DNA of 39,099 bases from Betaproteobacteria bacterium (GTDB taxonomy: Bacteria > Pseudomonadota > Gammaproteobacteria > Burkholderiales > Usitatibacteraceae): contig JAEUNB010000038.1 in the NCBI GenBank assembly GCA_016790625.1, positions 1 through 39,099 of the forward strand, written 5' to 3'. The notes under the pieces were generated by a model that was not told the DNA's origin, did no database searches, and worked only from the letters and a program-made list of their open reading frames with translations. Each line of letters starts with the position of its first letter. The first letter of the stretch is position 1. Both the position numbers and the translations under genes were made by a program. Positions 7,046 through 16,331 of the stretch are shown one piece after another.

Positions 7046-9085
7046 ATGCCCATACTGACATTCCCGGATAGCCCGTACCGGCTCAATCAGCCATTCCCCC
7101 CAGCCGGCGACCAGCCGAAAGCGATCGAAAAACTGATCGAAGGTATCACCGACGGTCTCGCGTTCCAGACCCTGCTCGGCGTGACCGGCTCCGGCAAGAC
7201 GTACACCATGGCCAATGTGATCGCGCAGCTTGGCCGCCCCGCACTGGTGATGGCACCGAACAAGACGCTGGCTGCGCAGCTGTATGCTGAGATGAAGGAA
7301 TTCTTCCCCGAGAACGCGGTGGAGTACTTCGTCTCGTACTACGATTACTACCAGCCGGAGGCATACGTTCCCTCGCGCGATCTGTTCATCGAGAAAGATT
7401 CCTCGATCAACGAGCACATCGAGCAGATGCGGCTTTCTGCCACCAAGTCGCTGCTGGAGCGGCAGGACGCGATCATCGTTGCCACGGTATCGTGCATTTA
7501 CGGTATTGGTGATCCCAGCGATTACTACTCAATGCGCATGCTGGTGCGGCCCGGCGACAAGGTGGCGCAGCAGGACATGATCCGCCAGCTGTCGTCGATG
7601 CAGTACGCGCGTGCCGAACTGGACTTCAAACGCGGTACGTTCCGCGTGCGCGGTGATTCGCTCGATGTATTCCCGGCGGAAAGCGCCGATGCGGCGCTGC
7701 GTATTTCCATGTTCGACGATGAAGTCGATTCACTGACGTTGTTCGATCCATTGACCGGCCACACGATCCAGAAAGTGCCGCGGTTCACGGTGTATGCGAA
7801 GAGTCATTACGTCACACCGCGGCAGACGGTACTGAACGCGCTGGAAGGAATCAAGACTGAGTTGCGCGACCGCATCGATTTCTTTACCGCCAACAACAAA
7901 CTGATCGAAGCGCAGCGCATCCAGCAGCGCACTACGTTCGATCTGGAAATGCTCAACGAAATCGGTTTCTGCAAGGGCATCGAGAACTATTCGCGCCATC
8001 TCTCCGGACGCAAACCAGGCGAGCCGCCGCCGACGCTGGTGGATTACCTGCCGAAGAATGCGCTGATGATCATCGACGAAAGCCACGTCACGGTGCCGCA
8101 AGTCGGCGGCATGTACAAGGGCGATCGCGCGCGCAAGGAGAATCTGGTCGATTACGGGTTTCGCCTGCCTTCAGCAATGGATAACCGACCACTGCGGTTC
8201 GACGAGTTCGAACGCATGATGCGGCAGACGGTTTTTGTTTCCGCTACGCCTGCGGATTACGAAGAGCAGCATACCGGTCAGGTGGTCGAGCAGGTGGTGC
8301 GTCCGACCGGGCTGGTCGATCCAGTTTTGCATGTGCGTCCGGCCTCAACGCAGGTGGACGATTTGCTGTCGGAAGTGAACAAGCGCATCGCCGCGCAGGA
8401 ACGGGTGCTGGTGACCACACTGACCAAGCGAATGGCAGAGGATCTGACCGACTATCTGGCTGAACACGGTATCAAGGTGCGTTACCTGCACTCGGACATT
8501 GATACGGTTGAGCGTGTTGAGATCATTCGCGATTTGCGTGCTGGGTTGTTCGATGTGCTGGTCGGTATCAATTTGTTGCGCGAAGGGCTGGATATCCCCG
8601 AAGTCTCTCTGGTGGCGATTCTCGATGCAGACAAGGAGGGCTTTCTGCGGGGAACGCGTTCACTGATCCAGACCATCGGCCGCGCCGCTCGTCACTTGAA
8701 TGGCACGGCGATTCTCTACGCGGACAAGGAGACCGATTCGATGCGCGCCGCCATCGGCGAAACCAATCGCCGCCGCGCCAAGCAGATTGCGTTCAACGAG
8801 GCGAATGGTATTCAGCCGCGCTCCGTGTCGAAGAGCATCAAGGACATGATCGACGGTGTCTATGATCTCGAAGAGAAGCGCGACGAGCGCAAGGCCGCGC
8901 AGGAGAAGAAAAAATACGATGTGCTGTCCGAGAAACAGATGGAGACGGCACTGAAGCGGCTGGAGCGCGAGATGATGGAAGCGGCGCGCAACCTGGAATT
9001 CGAAAAGGCCGCCAAACTGCGCGATGAACTGAAAGCACTGCGCAATAAATTGCTGGTGCTCGGCGGGACGGCGGTCAACGAGTAA
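7046..9085 (+). CDS. uvrB: UvrABC excinuclease subunit B
   Basis: Helicase-like subunit of nucleotide excision repair; takes damaged DNA from UvrA2 and recruits UvrC for incision. It is 679 residues, the usual length. Walker A GVTGSGKT is at 45-52, the damage-probing hairpin region [15 protein letters not shown] at about 96-110, the Walker B type motif IIDESH near 347, helicase motif [16 protein letters not shown] in the second RecA domain, and the C-terminal UVR motif that contacts UvrC ([16 protein letters not shown], about 651-666). Another ATG at 7042 is out of frame. No Shine-Dalgarno is visible before 7046. The gene stands alone, closed by a REPIN-like palindrome. Confidence 0.98.
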   Translation: MPILTFPDSPYRLNQPFPPAGDQPKAIEKLIEGITDGLAFQTLLGVTGSGKTYTMANVIAQLGRPALVMAPNKTLAAQLYAEMKEFFPENAVEYFVSYYDYYQPEAYVPSRDLFIEKDSSINEHIEQMRLSATKSLLERQDAIIVATVSCIYGIGDPSDYYSMRMLVRPGDKVAQQDMIRQLSSMQYARAELDFKRGTFRVRGDSLDVFPAESADAALRISMFDDEVDSLTLFDPLTGHTIQKVPRFTVYAKSHYVTPRQTVLNALEGIKTELRDRIDFFTANNKLIEAQRIQQRTTFDLEMLNEIGFCKGIENYSRHLSGRKPGEPPPTLVDYLPKNALMIIDESHVTVPQVGGMYKGDRARKENLVDYGFRLPSAMDNRPLRFDEFERMMRQTVFVSATPADYEEQHTGQVVEQVVRPTGLVDPVLHVRPASTQVDDLLSEVNKRIAAQERVLVTTLTKRMAEDLTDYLAEHGIKVRYLHSDIDTVERVEIIRDLRAGLFDVLVGINLLREGLDIPEVSLVAILDADKEGFLRGTRSLIQTIGRAARHLNGTAILYADKETDSMRAAIGETNRRRAKQIAFNEANGIQPRSVSKSIKDMIDGVYDLEEKRDERKAAQEKKKYDVLSEKQMETALKRLEREMMEAARNLEFEKAAKLRDELKALRNKLLVLGGTAVNE

Positions 9086-9096
9086 ACGTTCTTTTT

Positions 9097-9182
9097 CGTG
9101 TCGTCCCCGCGAAGGCGGGGACCTCTAACTATGTTTCTACACACGCATGGCTAGAGGTCTCCGCGTTCCGGGGGGCGACACG
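9097..9182. repeat. REPIN-like inverted pair of REP sequences
   Basis: CGTGTCGTCCCCGCGAAGG begins the 30-bp left unit (9097-9126). The right unit (9153-9182) is its inverted copy with five mismatches, separated by 26 bp. Each unit contains its own small hairpin (CCCCGC/GCGGGG on the left). The core resembles the widespread GTC(A/G)TCCCCGCGAAGGCGGGG repeat of proteobacteria. It lies between convergent uvrB and the lipoprotein gene and probably folds into a long hairpin in either transcript. Confidence 0.7.
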
Positions 9183-9190
9183 AGGCTATA

Positions 9191-9406
9191 TCAGCGGCCG
9201 CCGGCGGTCGTTCCGGTTACGGAGTTGTTCTGGATATTGGCGATCGAATCCTTGTTGACAGTAGTCACATCGCCGCGATCTTTCTTGGGCACATTGCTGC
9301 CTGTGGTGTAGATTTTTTCTTCGCGCGGGGCCTGTGTGGCGGGTTCCATCGATGCGCAGGCGGAGAGCAGGCAGGCAACTGAAATTGCAAAAACTTTTGT
9401 CTTCAT
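9191..9406 (-). CDS. small lipoprotein
   Basis: A 71-residue lipoprotein. Reading from 9406 it starts MKTKVFAISVACLLSAC, a lipoprotein signal peptide with a LSAC lipobox and lipidated Cys17. The +2 residue is Ala, which favours outer-membrane sorting under the usual Lol rule. The mature part is short, polar and lacks a fold I recognise; it contains IYTTGSNVPKKDR, reminiscent of the TGSxIP(x)RD motif seen in small betaproteobacterial lipoproteins. A longer reading from 9463 would put 19 residues before the signal peptide and was rejected. Function unknown. Confidence 0.75.
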   Translation of the reverse strand: MKTKVFAISVACLLSACASMEPATQAPREEKIYTTGSNVPKKDRGDVTTVNKDSIANIQNNSVTGTTAGGR

Positions 9407-9479
9407 GGTTTCTTTGAGGAGTGTAGGTTGTGGAACAGAATAGAATAATAGCTGTTCATCCACCTACTTCTTCGTAAAA

Positions 9480-9992
9480 ATGCCTGTTCAGGAAAAAATT
9501 CGTGTACTCATGGTTTGCATGGGCAATATCTGCCGCTCGCCCACTGCCGAGGGCGTGCTGCGCGCGATGGTGGAACAAAGCCCGCTGGCAGGAAAAGTCG
9601 AAATCGATTCAGCCGGCACCACCGACTATCACACCGGTTCGCGGCCCGATCCGCGCGCGATACGCATAGCTGCTGCACGAGGCTACGATCTTGGCAAGAT
9701 TCGCGCACGACAAGTGAAGTCGCAGGATTTCGAGCGGTTTGACTACATCCTCGCGATGGACGACACCAATGTGCGCCATCTGCGCGAAACCTGGCCGGAA
9801 TCGTCATCAGCCCGGGTGGAGCGTCTGCTGGATTACGGCGTGAAACCGGCGAGCATGGAAGTACCCGATCCCTATTACGGCAGCGATCGTGATTTCGAGC
9901 ATGCGCTGGACCTGATCGAGAGCGGTTGCCGCGGCTTGCTCGATACGCTGGCTACGCATTTCCCCGAATCGCAAACCGGCGGCCGCCGGTAG
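9480..9992 (+). CDS. low-molecular-weight protein-tyrosine phosphatase
   Basis: Cytoplasmic phosphatase of 170 residues that removes phosphate from protein tyrosines (or acts on small phosphoesters). The P-loop CMGNICRS has the catalytic Cys13 and Arg19. The general acid is Asp130 in VPDPYYG, as in the LMW-PTP family. Family members often counter bacterial tyrosine kinases in polysaccharide export, but no kinase or polysaccharide gene is nearby, so the substrate is open. The gene is divergent from the lipoprotein gene across a 73-bp gap and is followed six bases later by the MarC-family gene. Confidence 0.93.
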   Translation: MPVQEKIRVLMVCMGNICRSPTAEGVLRAMVEQSPLAGKVEIDSAGTTDYHTGSRPDPRAIRIAAARGYDLGKIRARQVKSQDFERFDYILAMDDTNVRHLRETWPESSSARVERLLDYGVKPASMEVPDPYYGSDRDFEHALDLIESGCRGLLDTLATHFPESQTGGRR

Positions 9993-9997
9993 CCATC

Positions 9998-10666
9998 ATG
10001 GAAGGCATGCTGTCGATCGCGGCGTACATCAAAATTTTCGTCGCGATGATCGTGATCGTGAATCCGCTCGGCATTATTCCTGTGTTCGTGGCGATGACCG
10101 CGTCCAACAGCGAGCTGCAGCGCAAAGCGATTGCTTACGGTGCGGCAATGACGGTGGCAGCGACTTTGTTGATATCCGCTTTGCTGGGCGAGCGCGTGCT
10201 GGAAGTGTTCGGCATCTCGCTGGCGAGCTTCAAGGTCGGCGGCGCGATCCTCATCATGCTGAATGCAATTGCGATGATGCAAGCCATGCCTTCGCGCGAA
10301 AAGCAGACCCCCGAGGAAGCGCTAGAAGCCGAGGACAAGGCCAGTATCGCCGTGGTGCCGCTTGGCATTCCCCTGCTGGCTGGACCGGGTGCCATGTCCA
10401 CCATCATCATCTACGCCAGTGAGAAGAAGGCGGTATGGCACTTGCTGACGGTGTGCCTGGTGAGCGTCGGCGTTGCACTGGTCACGTGGCTTGCGTTGCG
10501 TGTCGCGACGCGCATCGGGGCGCGAATGGGGACCACGACCGTCAACGTCGCCACTCGTATCATGGGCTTGCTGTTGGCGGCGCTTGCGGTGGAGATTTTT
10601 GCTGGCGGGATAGTCGAGTTGATTCCGGCATTGGGTAAGCCGGATGTGTTTCGGTATGGGCAGTGA
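9998..10666 (+). CDS. MarC/YhgN-family inner-membrane protein
   Basis: A 222-residue polytopic inner-membrane protein with about six hydrophobic segments. NPLGIIPVFVAMT near residues 23-35 and PLGIPLLAGPGAMSTIII near 122-139 are family hallmarks, each in one of two related halves. ATG 9998 was chosen because the longer reading from 9926 overlaps the phosphatase gene and adds a non-conserved polar head; a second ATG at 10007 is also possible. The biochemical role is unresolved: the original link to multiple antibiotic resistance was later withdrawn, and a transporter role is often assumed. Probably co-transcribed with the phosphatase. Confidence 0.9.
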   Translation: MEGMLSIAAYIKIFVAMIVIVNPLGIIPVFVAMTASNSELQRKAIAYGAAMTVAATLLISALLGERVLEVFGISLASFKVGGAILIMLNAIAMMQAMPSREKQTPEEALEAEDKASIAVVPLGIPLLAGPGAMSTIIIYASEKKAVWHLLTVCLVSVGVALVTWLALRVATRIGARMGTTTVNVATRIMGLLLAALAVEIFAGGIVELIPALGKPDVFRYGQ

Positions 10667-10696
10667 GCGCGGGAGACGAGAAATGGACTCTGTGAA

Positions 10697-11065
10697 TTGC
10701 TATGGAGACAGTACAACCAAGCAGTTGAGCTCTATAAGTACTATCTCGACATTGTCGTTAAGTTAAATGTTTTCTTCTACGCGGTTACCGGAGCAATACT
10801 ATCTTTCGTAATCGCGAACCTTGGTAACCCAATTTACAAACTGGCTGTGATCTTGCCGCTGGCAATGAGTCTTGGGTTTGCTGTGCTCTTTCTCTACGGA
10901 GCGAGTCTTGTTCCCGACCTGCGCCGCGAGGTATTTGCTTGTCGTGATGCGCTGAAATTAAAGACTGCTCCTGAGTTAAATGTTCTTATTGTTATGTTGG
11001 TGATTTTTGCATTTGTATTTGTTGCTGTCGCATGCGGGTGCTTCTACATCCTGTACAAGTACTGA
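10697..11065 (+). CDS. orphan three-helix membrane protein, start uncertain
   Basis: Unrecognised 122-residue membrane protein. Hydrophobic segments lie at about 23-43, 47-68 and 93-118, with a charged loop VPDLRREVFACRDALKLK between the second and third. Only a TTG at 10697 opens this frame; the better-looking ATG at 10683, preceded by GGGAGACGAG, is in another frame and closes after 27 codons. That pattern fits either a rare start or a one-base indel near the 5' end. Codon use is richer in A and T than in the neighbours (for example GCAATACTATCTTTCG), which hints at transfer. A 66-bp palindrome follows it. Confidence 0.55.
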   Translation: MLWRQYNQAVELYKYYLDIVVKLNVFFYAVTGAILSFVIANLGNPIYKLAVILPLAMSLGFAVLFLYGASLVPDLRREVFACRDALKLKTAPELNVLIVMLVIFAFVFVAVACGCFYILYKY

Positions 11066-11087
11066 ATGACAGCAAAGAAAGAAAAAG

Positions 11088-11153
11088 AAACCTAATATTG
11101 GGGCGGCTTCCCAGCCAAAAATGCCCGGAACGCCGCGCCGATACTAGAGTTTT
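11088..11153. repeat. 66-bp palindromic intergenic element, copy 3
   Basis: Between the convergent orphan membrane gene and the isomerase gene. The left arm is AAACCTAATATTGGGGCGGC, the right arm CGCCGCGCCGATACTAGAGT, and the centre CCAAAAATGCCCGGAA, nearly identical to copy 4. It could serve as a two-way transcription stop: A-rich sequence precedes it and TTTTAATCTTT follows it. Confidence 0.75.
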
Positions 11154-11158
11154 AATCT

Positions 11159-11767
11159 TTAAAACCCGCCCGTCGCCAACCAGGCATCCACCTGATCCAG
11201 CCGGTCATTTCCCCAGAACGGCTCGCCGTCGACGATGATGTAAGGCGATCCGAAAACGCCTTTCGCCAGCGCGGCATCGACTTCATTTTTTAGTCGCTCT
11301 TTGACGGCGGGATCGGCCATCGCGGCGAGCGTTGCTTCGCGATCTTCGCCCAGCGATGCGGCGATCTCGGCGACTTTCTCTGCTGACGAAATATCGATGC
11401 CTTGACCGAAGTAGGTGAAGTAACACGCTGCCGCAAAGCGATGCGCTTTCACCGGGTCGCGATCATTGATCCAGTAGAATGCGCGTGCCGCATTTTGCGT
11501 GCCGATGGGAAACGGATCGGGCTGTTTGTACGGAATGTTGAGGAAGCGAGCGGTGCGTGAGAAGTCGCGCACCGAGTAAGGCCCCTTTAACGGCACGCCG
11601 ACCAGTGGCGCGGTGCCGGCGGCCTTGAACATCGGCCCCAGCAATACCGGGCGCCAGTTGACGCGGCGCTGGTGATGCGCCGCCAGCGCGTTGATGCGCG
11701 TGGAAGCGAGATAGCCATAAGGCGACGAGAAATCGAAATAGAACTCGATGGGGGCTTTGTCCGTCAT
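11159..11767 (-). CDS. 2-hydroxychromene-2-carboxylate isomerase family protein (DsbA-like fold)
   Basis: A 202-residue thioredoxin-fold protein of the glutathione-dependent HCCA isomerase (kappa-GST-like) group. The N-terminus has FYFDFSSPYGYLAS, where the Ser at 14/15 matches the glutathione-activating serine and SPY is the family signature. The C-terminal GVFGSPYIIVDGEPFWGNDRL holds the cis-Pro loop and ends as family members do. The classic enzyme isomerises 2-hydroxychromene-2-carboxylate in naphthalene breakdown, but no aromatic-degradation genes are here, so the real substrate is unknown. No CxxC is present, so a disulfide oxidoreductase role is unlikely. The gene appears monocistronic, 104 bp past the end of rne on the same strand. 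Confidence 0.9.
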   Translation of the reverse strand: MTDKAPIEFYFDFSSPYGYLASTRINALAAHHQRRVNWRPVLLGPMFKAAGTAPLVGVPLKGPYSVRDFSRTARFLNIPYKQPDPFPIGTQNAARAFYWINDRDPVKAHRFAAACYFTYFGQGIDISSAEKVAEIAASLGEDREATLAAMADPAVKERLKNEVDAALAKGVFGSPYIIVDGEPFWGNDRLDQVDAWLATGGF

Positions 11768-11812
11768 GGGATCTCCTTCTTATGTCCTTTCCAACATCAT
11801 ATTCCAGCACAG

Positions 11813-11844
11813 AAAGAAAAAGCCCCGTTCAAATGAACGGGGCT
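11813..11844 (-). terminator. intrinsic terminator of rne
   Basis: On the minus strand, AGCCCCGTTC (11844-11835) pairs exactly with GAACGGGGCT (11830-11821) around a four-base loop and is followed by TTTTCTTTC. It lies 27 bases beyond the rne stop. It is the clearest rho-independent terminator in the window. Confidence 0.9.
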
Positions 11845-11871
11845 TCTTGTATTGCGATAACCGAGAGACTG

Positions 11872-14670
11872 TTAGGGCGTCGGCTGTCCGGGTTGATCAC
11901 CCGGTTTGGTCTCGACAAACACCAGTTGCTCGGTCGCGGTGTCGCGCTGGCGGCGAGGACGTGGCGTGCGCTGGCGCGGCGCTTCTTCCTCGACCGGTTG
12001 CGCAAAGGTCTGCACCTTGTCTGCAGCGGTTTCGATAAACACCAGTGGTTCGCTCGCAGCTTCGGTCGAACGAGTGCGACGGCGTGGTTCGCGTGGCGCG
12101 GCAGGTTCGGCGTCTCCGATCTGGTCAACTGGCGTGAAGACCGCCGGTGCGACATAGACGGGCGCCGGTGCTGCGACGGGTGCGGGAGCTTCCGCAACGG
12201 GAGCGGGAGCCGGCGTCACGTAAGGCGGCGTGGGCTCGACAACCGGGGCGGGTGTCGGTGTTGCCACTGGCGCTTCTGCTGCAATCGGAGTTGGTGCGGT
12301 TTGTACCGGTGTGGTGTCTGCATGCGCTTCGCGCTCAACAACATGAACGGCAACAGCGGCCGTCGCAACCGCTGCCGATGCGACGGCAACCTCTTGCATA
12401 GGCGGCGCTGAAGCCTCTGTAGGCGCGTTGCTTACCGGTGCGGCATTGATGTCCAACTGCGCTTGATTGCCGCCTTCTGTACGCTCACCACGACCTTCGC
12501 GATCACGTCCACGGCCACCGCGGCGACGGCGACGGCCGCGGCCTTCGCCTTCTTCACCGGCTTGCTCGACCGGGCGGCCTTCCAGCGCTGATTTGGGGGG
12601 CTGCTGGTTGCGTGGTTTCTGTTGTGCGGACTCGGGTGCGCGTGCCGCTTGATCGTTGCGCTGTTCATTGCGTCCTTCACCCTGCTGGCGCTGCTCGTTC
12701 TGACGGCGATTGTCGTTACGTTGTTCGCCTTGGCGGTCGCCGCGATCCTTGCCCTGCTGCTGACCTTGCTGGTTGCGATCTTTGCGATCGTTACGCTGGT
12801 CGCCACGCTCGTTGCGGTCACCGCGCTTATTGCGGTCACCACCACGTCCGCCGCGATCATTGCGGTCGTTGCGCTCATTGCGGCCTTCCTTGCGTGCAGG
12901 ACGCGCTTCGGCAATTGGTTGCGGTGCAGGAGTAGGTTCGGAGCTGAACAGGCTGGTAAAGCGCTTCCACAGCGACGGCGCTGGCGTTGCGGCGCTGGTA
13001 GCGGGCTGCGGTACGGCAGTGCGCTCGCGTTGTGGTACCGGATCGGCGGCGATTGGGGCAGGCTGTGCGGGCGTGATGCCCTTGACCAGTGGCTCCGGAC
13101 GAGCCGGCTTGGCTTCCGCCTCAGCAGCCTTGGCGGCCACTTCTTCCACCGGGCGGTTGACCATTTCGTAGCTGGGTTTGACCAGATCGATCTTCTCGGA
13201 ATCGGTGCGTAGGCGCTCGATCTCGTAGTTAGGTGTTTCGAGGTGGATATTCGGGATCAGCAACACGTTCACTTTGAAACGCGTTTCGATCTTGTGGATG
13301 TCCTGTCGTTTTTCGTTCAGCAGGAAGGTCGCCACATCGACCGGCACCTGTGCATGCACGGCACCGGTGCTTTCCTTCATCGCCTCTTCCTGGATGATGC
13401 GCAGGATGTGCAATGCGGAGGAAGCGGTATCGCGAATGTGGCCGAGGCCATGACAACGCGGGCAGGGTATATACGAAGATTCGGACAATGCCGGCTGCAG
13501 GCGCTGGCGTGAAAGCTCAAGCAGGCCGAAGCGCGAGATCTTGCCGGTCTGCACGCGGGCGCGGTCATGATGCAGCGCGTCGCGCAAGCGGTTTTCCACT
13601 TCGCGCTGGTTCTTGCCCGATTCCATGTCGATGAAGTCGATGACGACCAGACCACCCAAGTCGCGCAGGCGCAGCTGGCGGGCGATTTCATCAGCCGCTT
13701 CGCAGTTGGTGCGAAACGCGGTTTCCTCGATGTCGTGGCCCTTGGTGGCGCGTGCGGAGTTGACGTCGATCGATACCAGCGCTTCGGTGTGGTCGATGAT
13801 GATGGCGCCGCCGGAAGGCAGAGTCACATCGCGGCGATACGCGGTTTCAATCTGATGCTCGATCTGGAAGCGCGAGAACAGCGGCACGTCGTCGTGATAC
13901 AGCTTGACCTTGTTGACGTTGGCCGGCATCACGGTCGACATGAACGATTGCGCCTGTTCAAAAATTTCCTGCGTGTCGATCAGGATTTCGCCGATGTCGG
14001 GCTGGAACAGGTCGCGAATGGCGCGAACCACCAGGCTCGATTCGAGATAGATCAGTTCGGGGCCTTTGACTTCCTTGGCAGCACCGGCAATCGCTTCCCA
14101 CAGCTGGATCAGGTAATTCATGTCCCACTTCAGCTCTTCCGCGGTGCGGCCGATGCCGGCAGTGCGCGCAATCACGCTCATGCCTTCGGGGATTTCCAGT
14201 TGGTCCAGCGTTTCGCGCAGTTCGGCGCGATCCTCGCCTTCGATGCGGCGTGAGACGCCACCACCGCGCGGGTTGTTCGGCATCAGCACCAGATAACGGC
14301 CGGCGAGCGAAATGTAGGTGGTCAGAGCCGCGCCCTTGTTGCCGCGTTCGTCCTTTTCGACCTGGACCAGGATTTCCTGGCCGACTTTGAGGTTCTGCGC
14401 GATCTTGGCGCGGGTGCCTTCACCGGATTCGCCTTGTACATATTCGCGCGTCAGCTCCTTGAACGGCAGGAAACCGTGGCGCTCGGCGCCGTAATCGACG
14501 AACACCGCTTCAAGTGAAGGCTCGACACGGGTGACCACGGCCTTGTAGATATTGCTCTTCTTCTGTTCTTGGCCGGCGTGTTCGATATCGAGATCGATCA
14601 GCTTTTGTCCATCGACAATGGCGACACGGAGTTCTTCAGCCTGCGTCGCATTGAATAGCATGCGTTTCAT
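11872..14670 (-). CDS. rne: ribonuclease E
   Basis: Endonuclease that starts mRNA decay and matures rRNA and tRNA; scaffold of the degradosome. It has 932 residues. The catalytic half has the S1 domain (about 38-120), the 5'-sensor/RNase H region, and the DNase I-like site with Asp302 in SIDVNS and Asp345 in VIDFIDM. The Zn-link CPRC at 403-406 joins subunits. The tail from about 520 is low-complexity: Pro/Ala stretches, an Arg/Asp/Asn/Gly/Gln-rich block, [10 protein letters not shown], then two copies of LVF(I/V)ET at 876-881 and 916-921. Tails of this kind bind RNA and degradosome partners. The gene is divergent from rluC across 617 bp. Several long plus-strand frames opposite the tail are artefacts of its codon bias. 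Confidence 0.97.
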   Translation of the reverse strand: MKRMLFNATQAEELRVAIVDGQKLIDLDIEHAGQEQKKSNIYKAVVTRVEPSLEAVFVDYGAERHGFLPFKELTREYVQGESGEGTRAKIAQNLKVGQEILVQVEKDERGNKGAALTTYISLAGRYLVLMPNNPRGGGVSRRIEGEDRAELRETLDQLEIPEGMSVIARTAGIGRTAEELKWDMNYLIQLWEAIAGAAKEVKGPELIYLESSLVVRAIRDLFQPDIGEILIDTQEIFEQAQSFMSTVMPANVNKVKLYHDDVPLFSRFQIEHQIETAYRRDVTLPSGGAIIIDHTEALVSIDVNSARATKGHDIEETAFRTNCEAADEIARQLRLRDLGGLVVIDFIDMESGKNQREVENRLRDALHHDRARVQTGKISRFGLLELSRQRLQPALSESSYIPCPRCHGLGHIRDTASSALHILRIIQEEAMKESTGAVHAQVPVDVATFLLNEKRQDIHKIETRFKVNVLLIPNIHLETPNYEIERLRTDSEKIDLVKPSYEMVNRPVEEVAAKAAEAEAKPARPEPLVKGITPAQPAPIAADPVPQRERTAVPQPATSAATPAPSLWKRFTSLFSSEPTPAPQPIAEARPARKEGRNERNDRNDRGGRGGDRNKRGDRNERGDQRNDRKDRNQQGQQQGKDRGDRQGEQRNDNRRQNEQRQQGEGRNEQRNDQAARAPESAQQKPRNQQPPKSALEGRPVEQAGEEGEGRGRRRRRGGRGRDREGRGERTEGGNQAQLDINAAPVSNAPTEASAPPMQEVAVASAAVATAAVAVHVVEREAHADTTPVQTAPTPIAAEAPVATPTPAPVVEPTPPYVTPAPAPVAEAPAPVAAPAPVYVAPAVFTPVDQIGDAEPAAPREPRRRTRSTEAASEPLVFIETAADKVQTFAQPVEEEAPRQRTPRPRRQRDTATEQLVFVETKPGDQPGQPTP

Positions 14671-15287
14671 AATTCATCCTTCCCGCGCTTATTTCAGCGG
14701 CGAGCAGGGTGAAGAGAACGCGGCGCAGCGCACCAGAGGCGCGCGCAGTCAGGCAGTTACGTCCGGGTCATGGCACAAACGGCTTCACCGGGCAGGATCG
14801 TGGGATCGTGCCTCGTGGTCAGATGACAATGATGAAGTCCGGTTTGCATGAGCGGTGCGTGATGCGTTGACTGTTTTTCCGACCGGTTTGTTTCCGGTCT
14901 TGTTGCCGTTGGCGGTTTGGCGCGATCAAGGCGCGAAACCGTTTGTTGTTCATCTTCACGCCACCCGATGCTGCTATCCGCTTCGCGGACGGTGCGCGTA
15001 AATCGTTTAGTATCGCTACTTGTTTGGCGCAGCCTGACTGGTGCCGGCGGTGAGCAAAAACGACCGCCCGTTTTCCGTTTGACGGCGGCGATCAACAAAC
15101 ACTGGCAGTAGGTTTCGTAAACTGCGCGGGAAAGTGACAGTCCGGCGTCAACGGTGATTTGTAGCGGAGCTGGCAGGTTGCGGCGATCAGGCGGTGCGGC
15201 GTCTCATGAGACGTCAATCACTTGCACGAAACGCGGCTCTGGACCGGGACTCGCTTCAAAATCAACGAGATATGATTGTAACTTAAC
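14671..15287. other. 617-bp divergent intergenic region between rne and rluC
   Basis: No gene or RNA family was recognised. By analogy with E. coli, the part next to rne probably contains a long 5' leader through which RNase E controls its own mRNA; this is inference. CGTCTCATGAGACG (15200-15213) is a perfect 14-bp palindrome. TATGAT (15271-15276) is a possible -10 element only 12 bp before the rluC ATG, without a good -35. Small frames on both strands here lack recognisable content. Confidence 0.5.
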
Positions 15288-16331
15288 ATGCCACCCCACG
15301 GCAAAAAATCTCAGCCCGCACCACAAAATCCCGTTGAATCAATGGCCAAGGCGGTCACGTTCCAGACCGTCGACGAGAATTCCGCTGGCCAGCGTCTGGA
15401 CAATTTCCTGCTGAATCACCTCAAAGGCGTGCCCAAAAGTCACGTTTACCGCATTGTTCGCGCTGGCGAGGTGCGGGTAAACAAGGGCCGCGCCGATGTC
15501 GCCTATCGGCTGGAACTGGACGATGTGGTGCGCATTCCGCCGGTACGAATCGCGGAAGCAAAGCCAAACCCTAGCGCTGGTGCGGTTTCCAAGGCGTTTT
15601 CGGCCGGAAAACCAATACCAGCAAGGGGTTCGTCTCTGGATATCCTGTTTGAGGATGACGCGCTGCTGGCGATCAATAAACCAGCCGGCATGGCGGTGCA
15701 CGGCGGTAGTGGTATCAGCTTTGGCGTGATTGAAGGATTACGCGCGCTGCGGCCAGACGCGAAGTTCCTCGAACTGGTGCATCGCATCGACCGGGAGACC
15801 TCGGGCATTTTGCTGATAGCCAAGAAGCGCAGCGCGCTGACGGCGATGCATGCCATGCTGCGCGGCGATACGGGCGATGCCATCGACAAGCATTACTACG
15901 CGATGGTGAAAGGCAACTGGCCAGACGCGCGTCGCCACGTTCGCACCAAGCTGACCAAATACGTAACCGCATCCGGCGAGCGACGCGTATCAGCCGATGA
16001 GGATGATGGGCAGGAATCACACACTATCGTTACGCGAGTCGAACAATTGCCCGGCGCGACGCTGCTTGATTGCGAGATCAAGACCGGCCGCACGCATCAA
16101 ATTCGGGTGCATCTGTCGTCACTGGGCTTTCCGATCATCGGTGATGACAAGTACGGCGACTTCGCGCTAAACAAACATGCCGCTGCTGCGAAGAACGGCG
16201 GGCTGAAACGCATGTTCCTGCATGCGCGGCTGATGTCGTTTGCGCATCCGTTGAATGGAAACAAAATGACCATCGAGGCGCCGCTGCCGAAAGATCTCAA
16301 CCGCTACATCGACTACTTGCGAAATATCTGA
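15288..16331 (+). CDS. rluC: 23S rRNA pseudouridine synthase, RluC type
   Basis: Converts uridines of 23S rRNA to pseudouridine (positions 955, 2504 and 2580 in the E. coli enzyme). It has 347 residues. An S4 RNA-binding domain covers about 34-85 (GQRLDNFLLNHLKGVPKSHV). The RluA-family catalytic domain carries HRIDRETSG with catalytic Asp168, and later KTGRTHQIRVHLSSLGFPIIGD. ATG 15288 gives an 18-residue polar extension; ATG 15342 (Met19) is an alternative, and neither has a clear Shine-Dalgarno. Placement divergent from rne is the order seen in E. coli and many betaproteobacteria, which favours RluC over RluD or RluA. Its stop overlaps the start of the HAD gene. Confidence 0.92.
   Translation: MPPHGKKSQPAPQNPVESMAKAVTFQTVDENSAGQRLDNFLLNHLKGVPKSHVYRIVRAGEVRVNKGRADVAYRLELDDVVRIPPVRIAEAKPNPSAGAVSKAFSAGKPIPARGSSLDILFEDDALLAINKPAGMAVHGGSGISFGVIEGLRALRPDAKFLELVHRIDRETSGILLIAKKRSALTAMHAMLRGDTGDAIDKHYYAMVKGNWPDARRHVRTKLTKYVTASGERRVSADEDDGQESHTIVTRVEQLPGATLLDCEIKTGRTHQIRVHLSSLGFPIIGDDKYGDFALNKHAAAAKNGGLKRMFLHARLMSFAHPLNGNKMTIEAPLPKDLNRYIDYLRNI

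Noticed and set aside
12622-13212. Long plus-strand frames opposite the rne tail
   Set aside because: They are antisense to the repetitive Arg/Ala/Pro codons of rne and give low-complexity Leu/Val/Ala or Arg/Ser products with no family features.
14757-15098. Minus-strand 113-codon frame in the rne-rluC gap
   Set aside because: It is Arg/Thr-rich with no start signal, no domain and would lie within the probable rne leader.
15200-15213. CGTCTCATGAGACG as a restriction-type or operator site
   Set aside because: It is a perfect palindrome, but a single short dyad in a long gap gives no basis for assigning a regulator; it is noted only within the intergenic entry.
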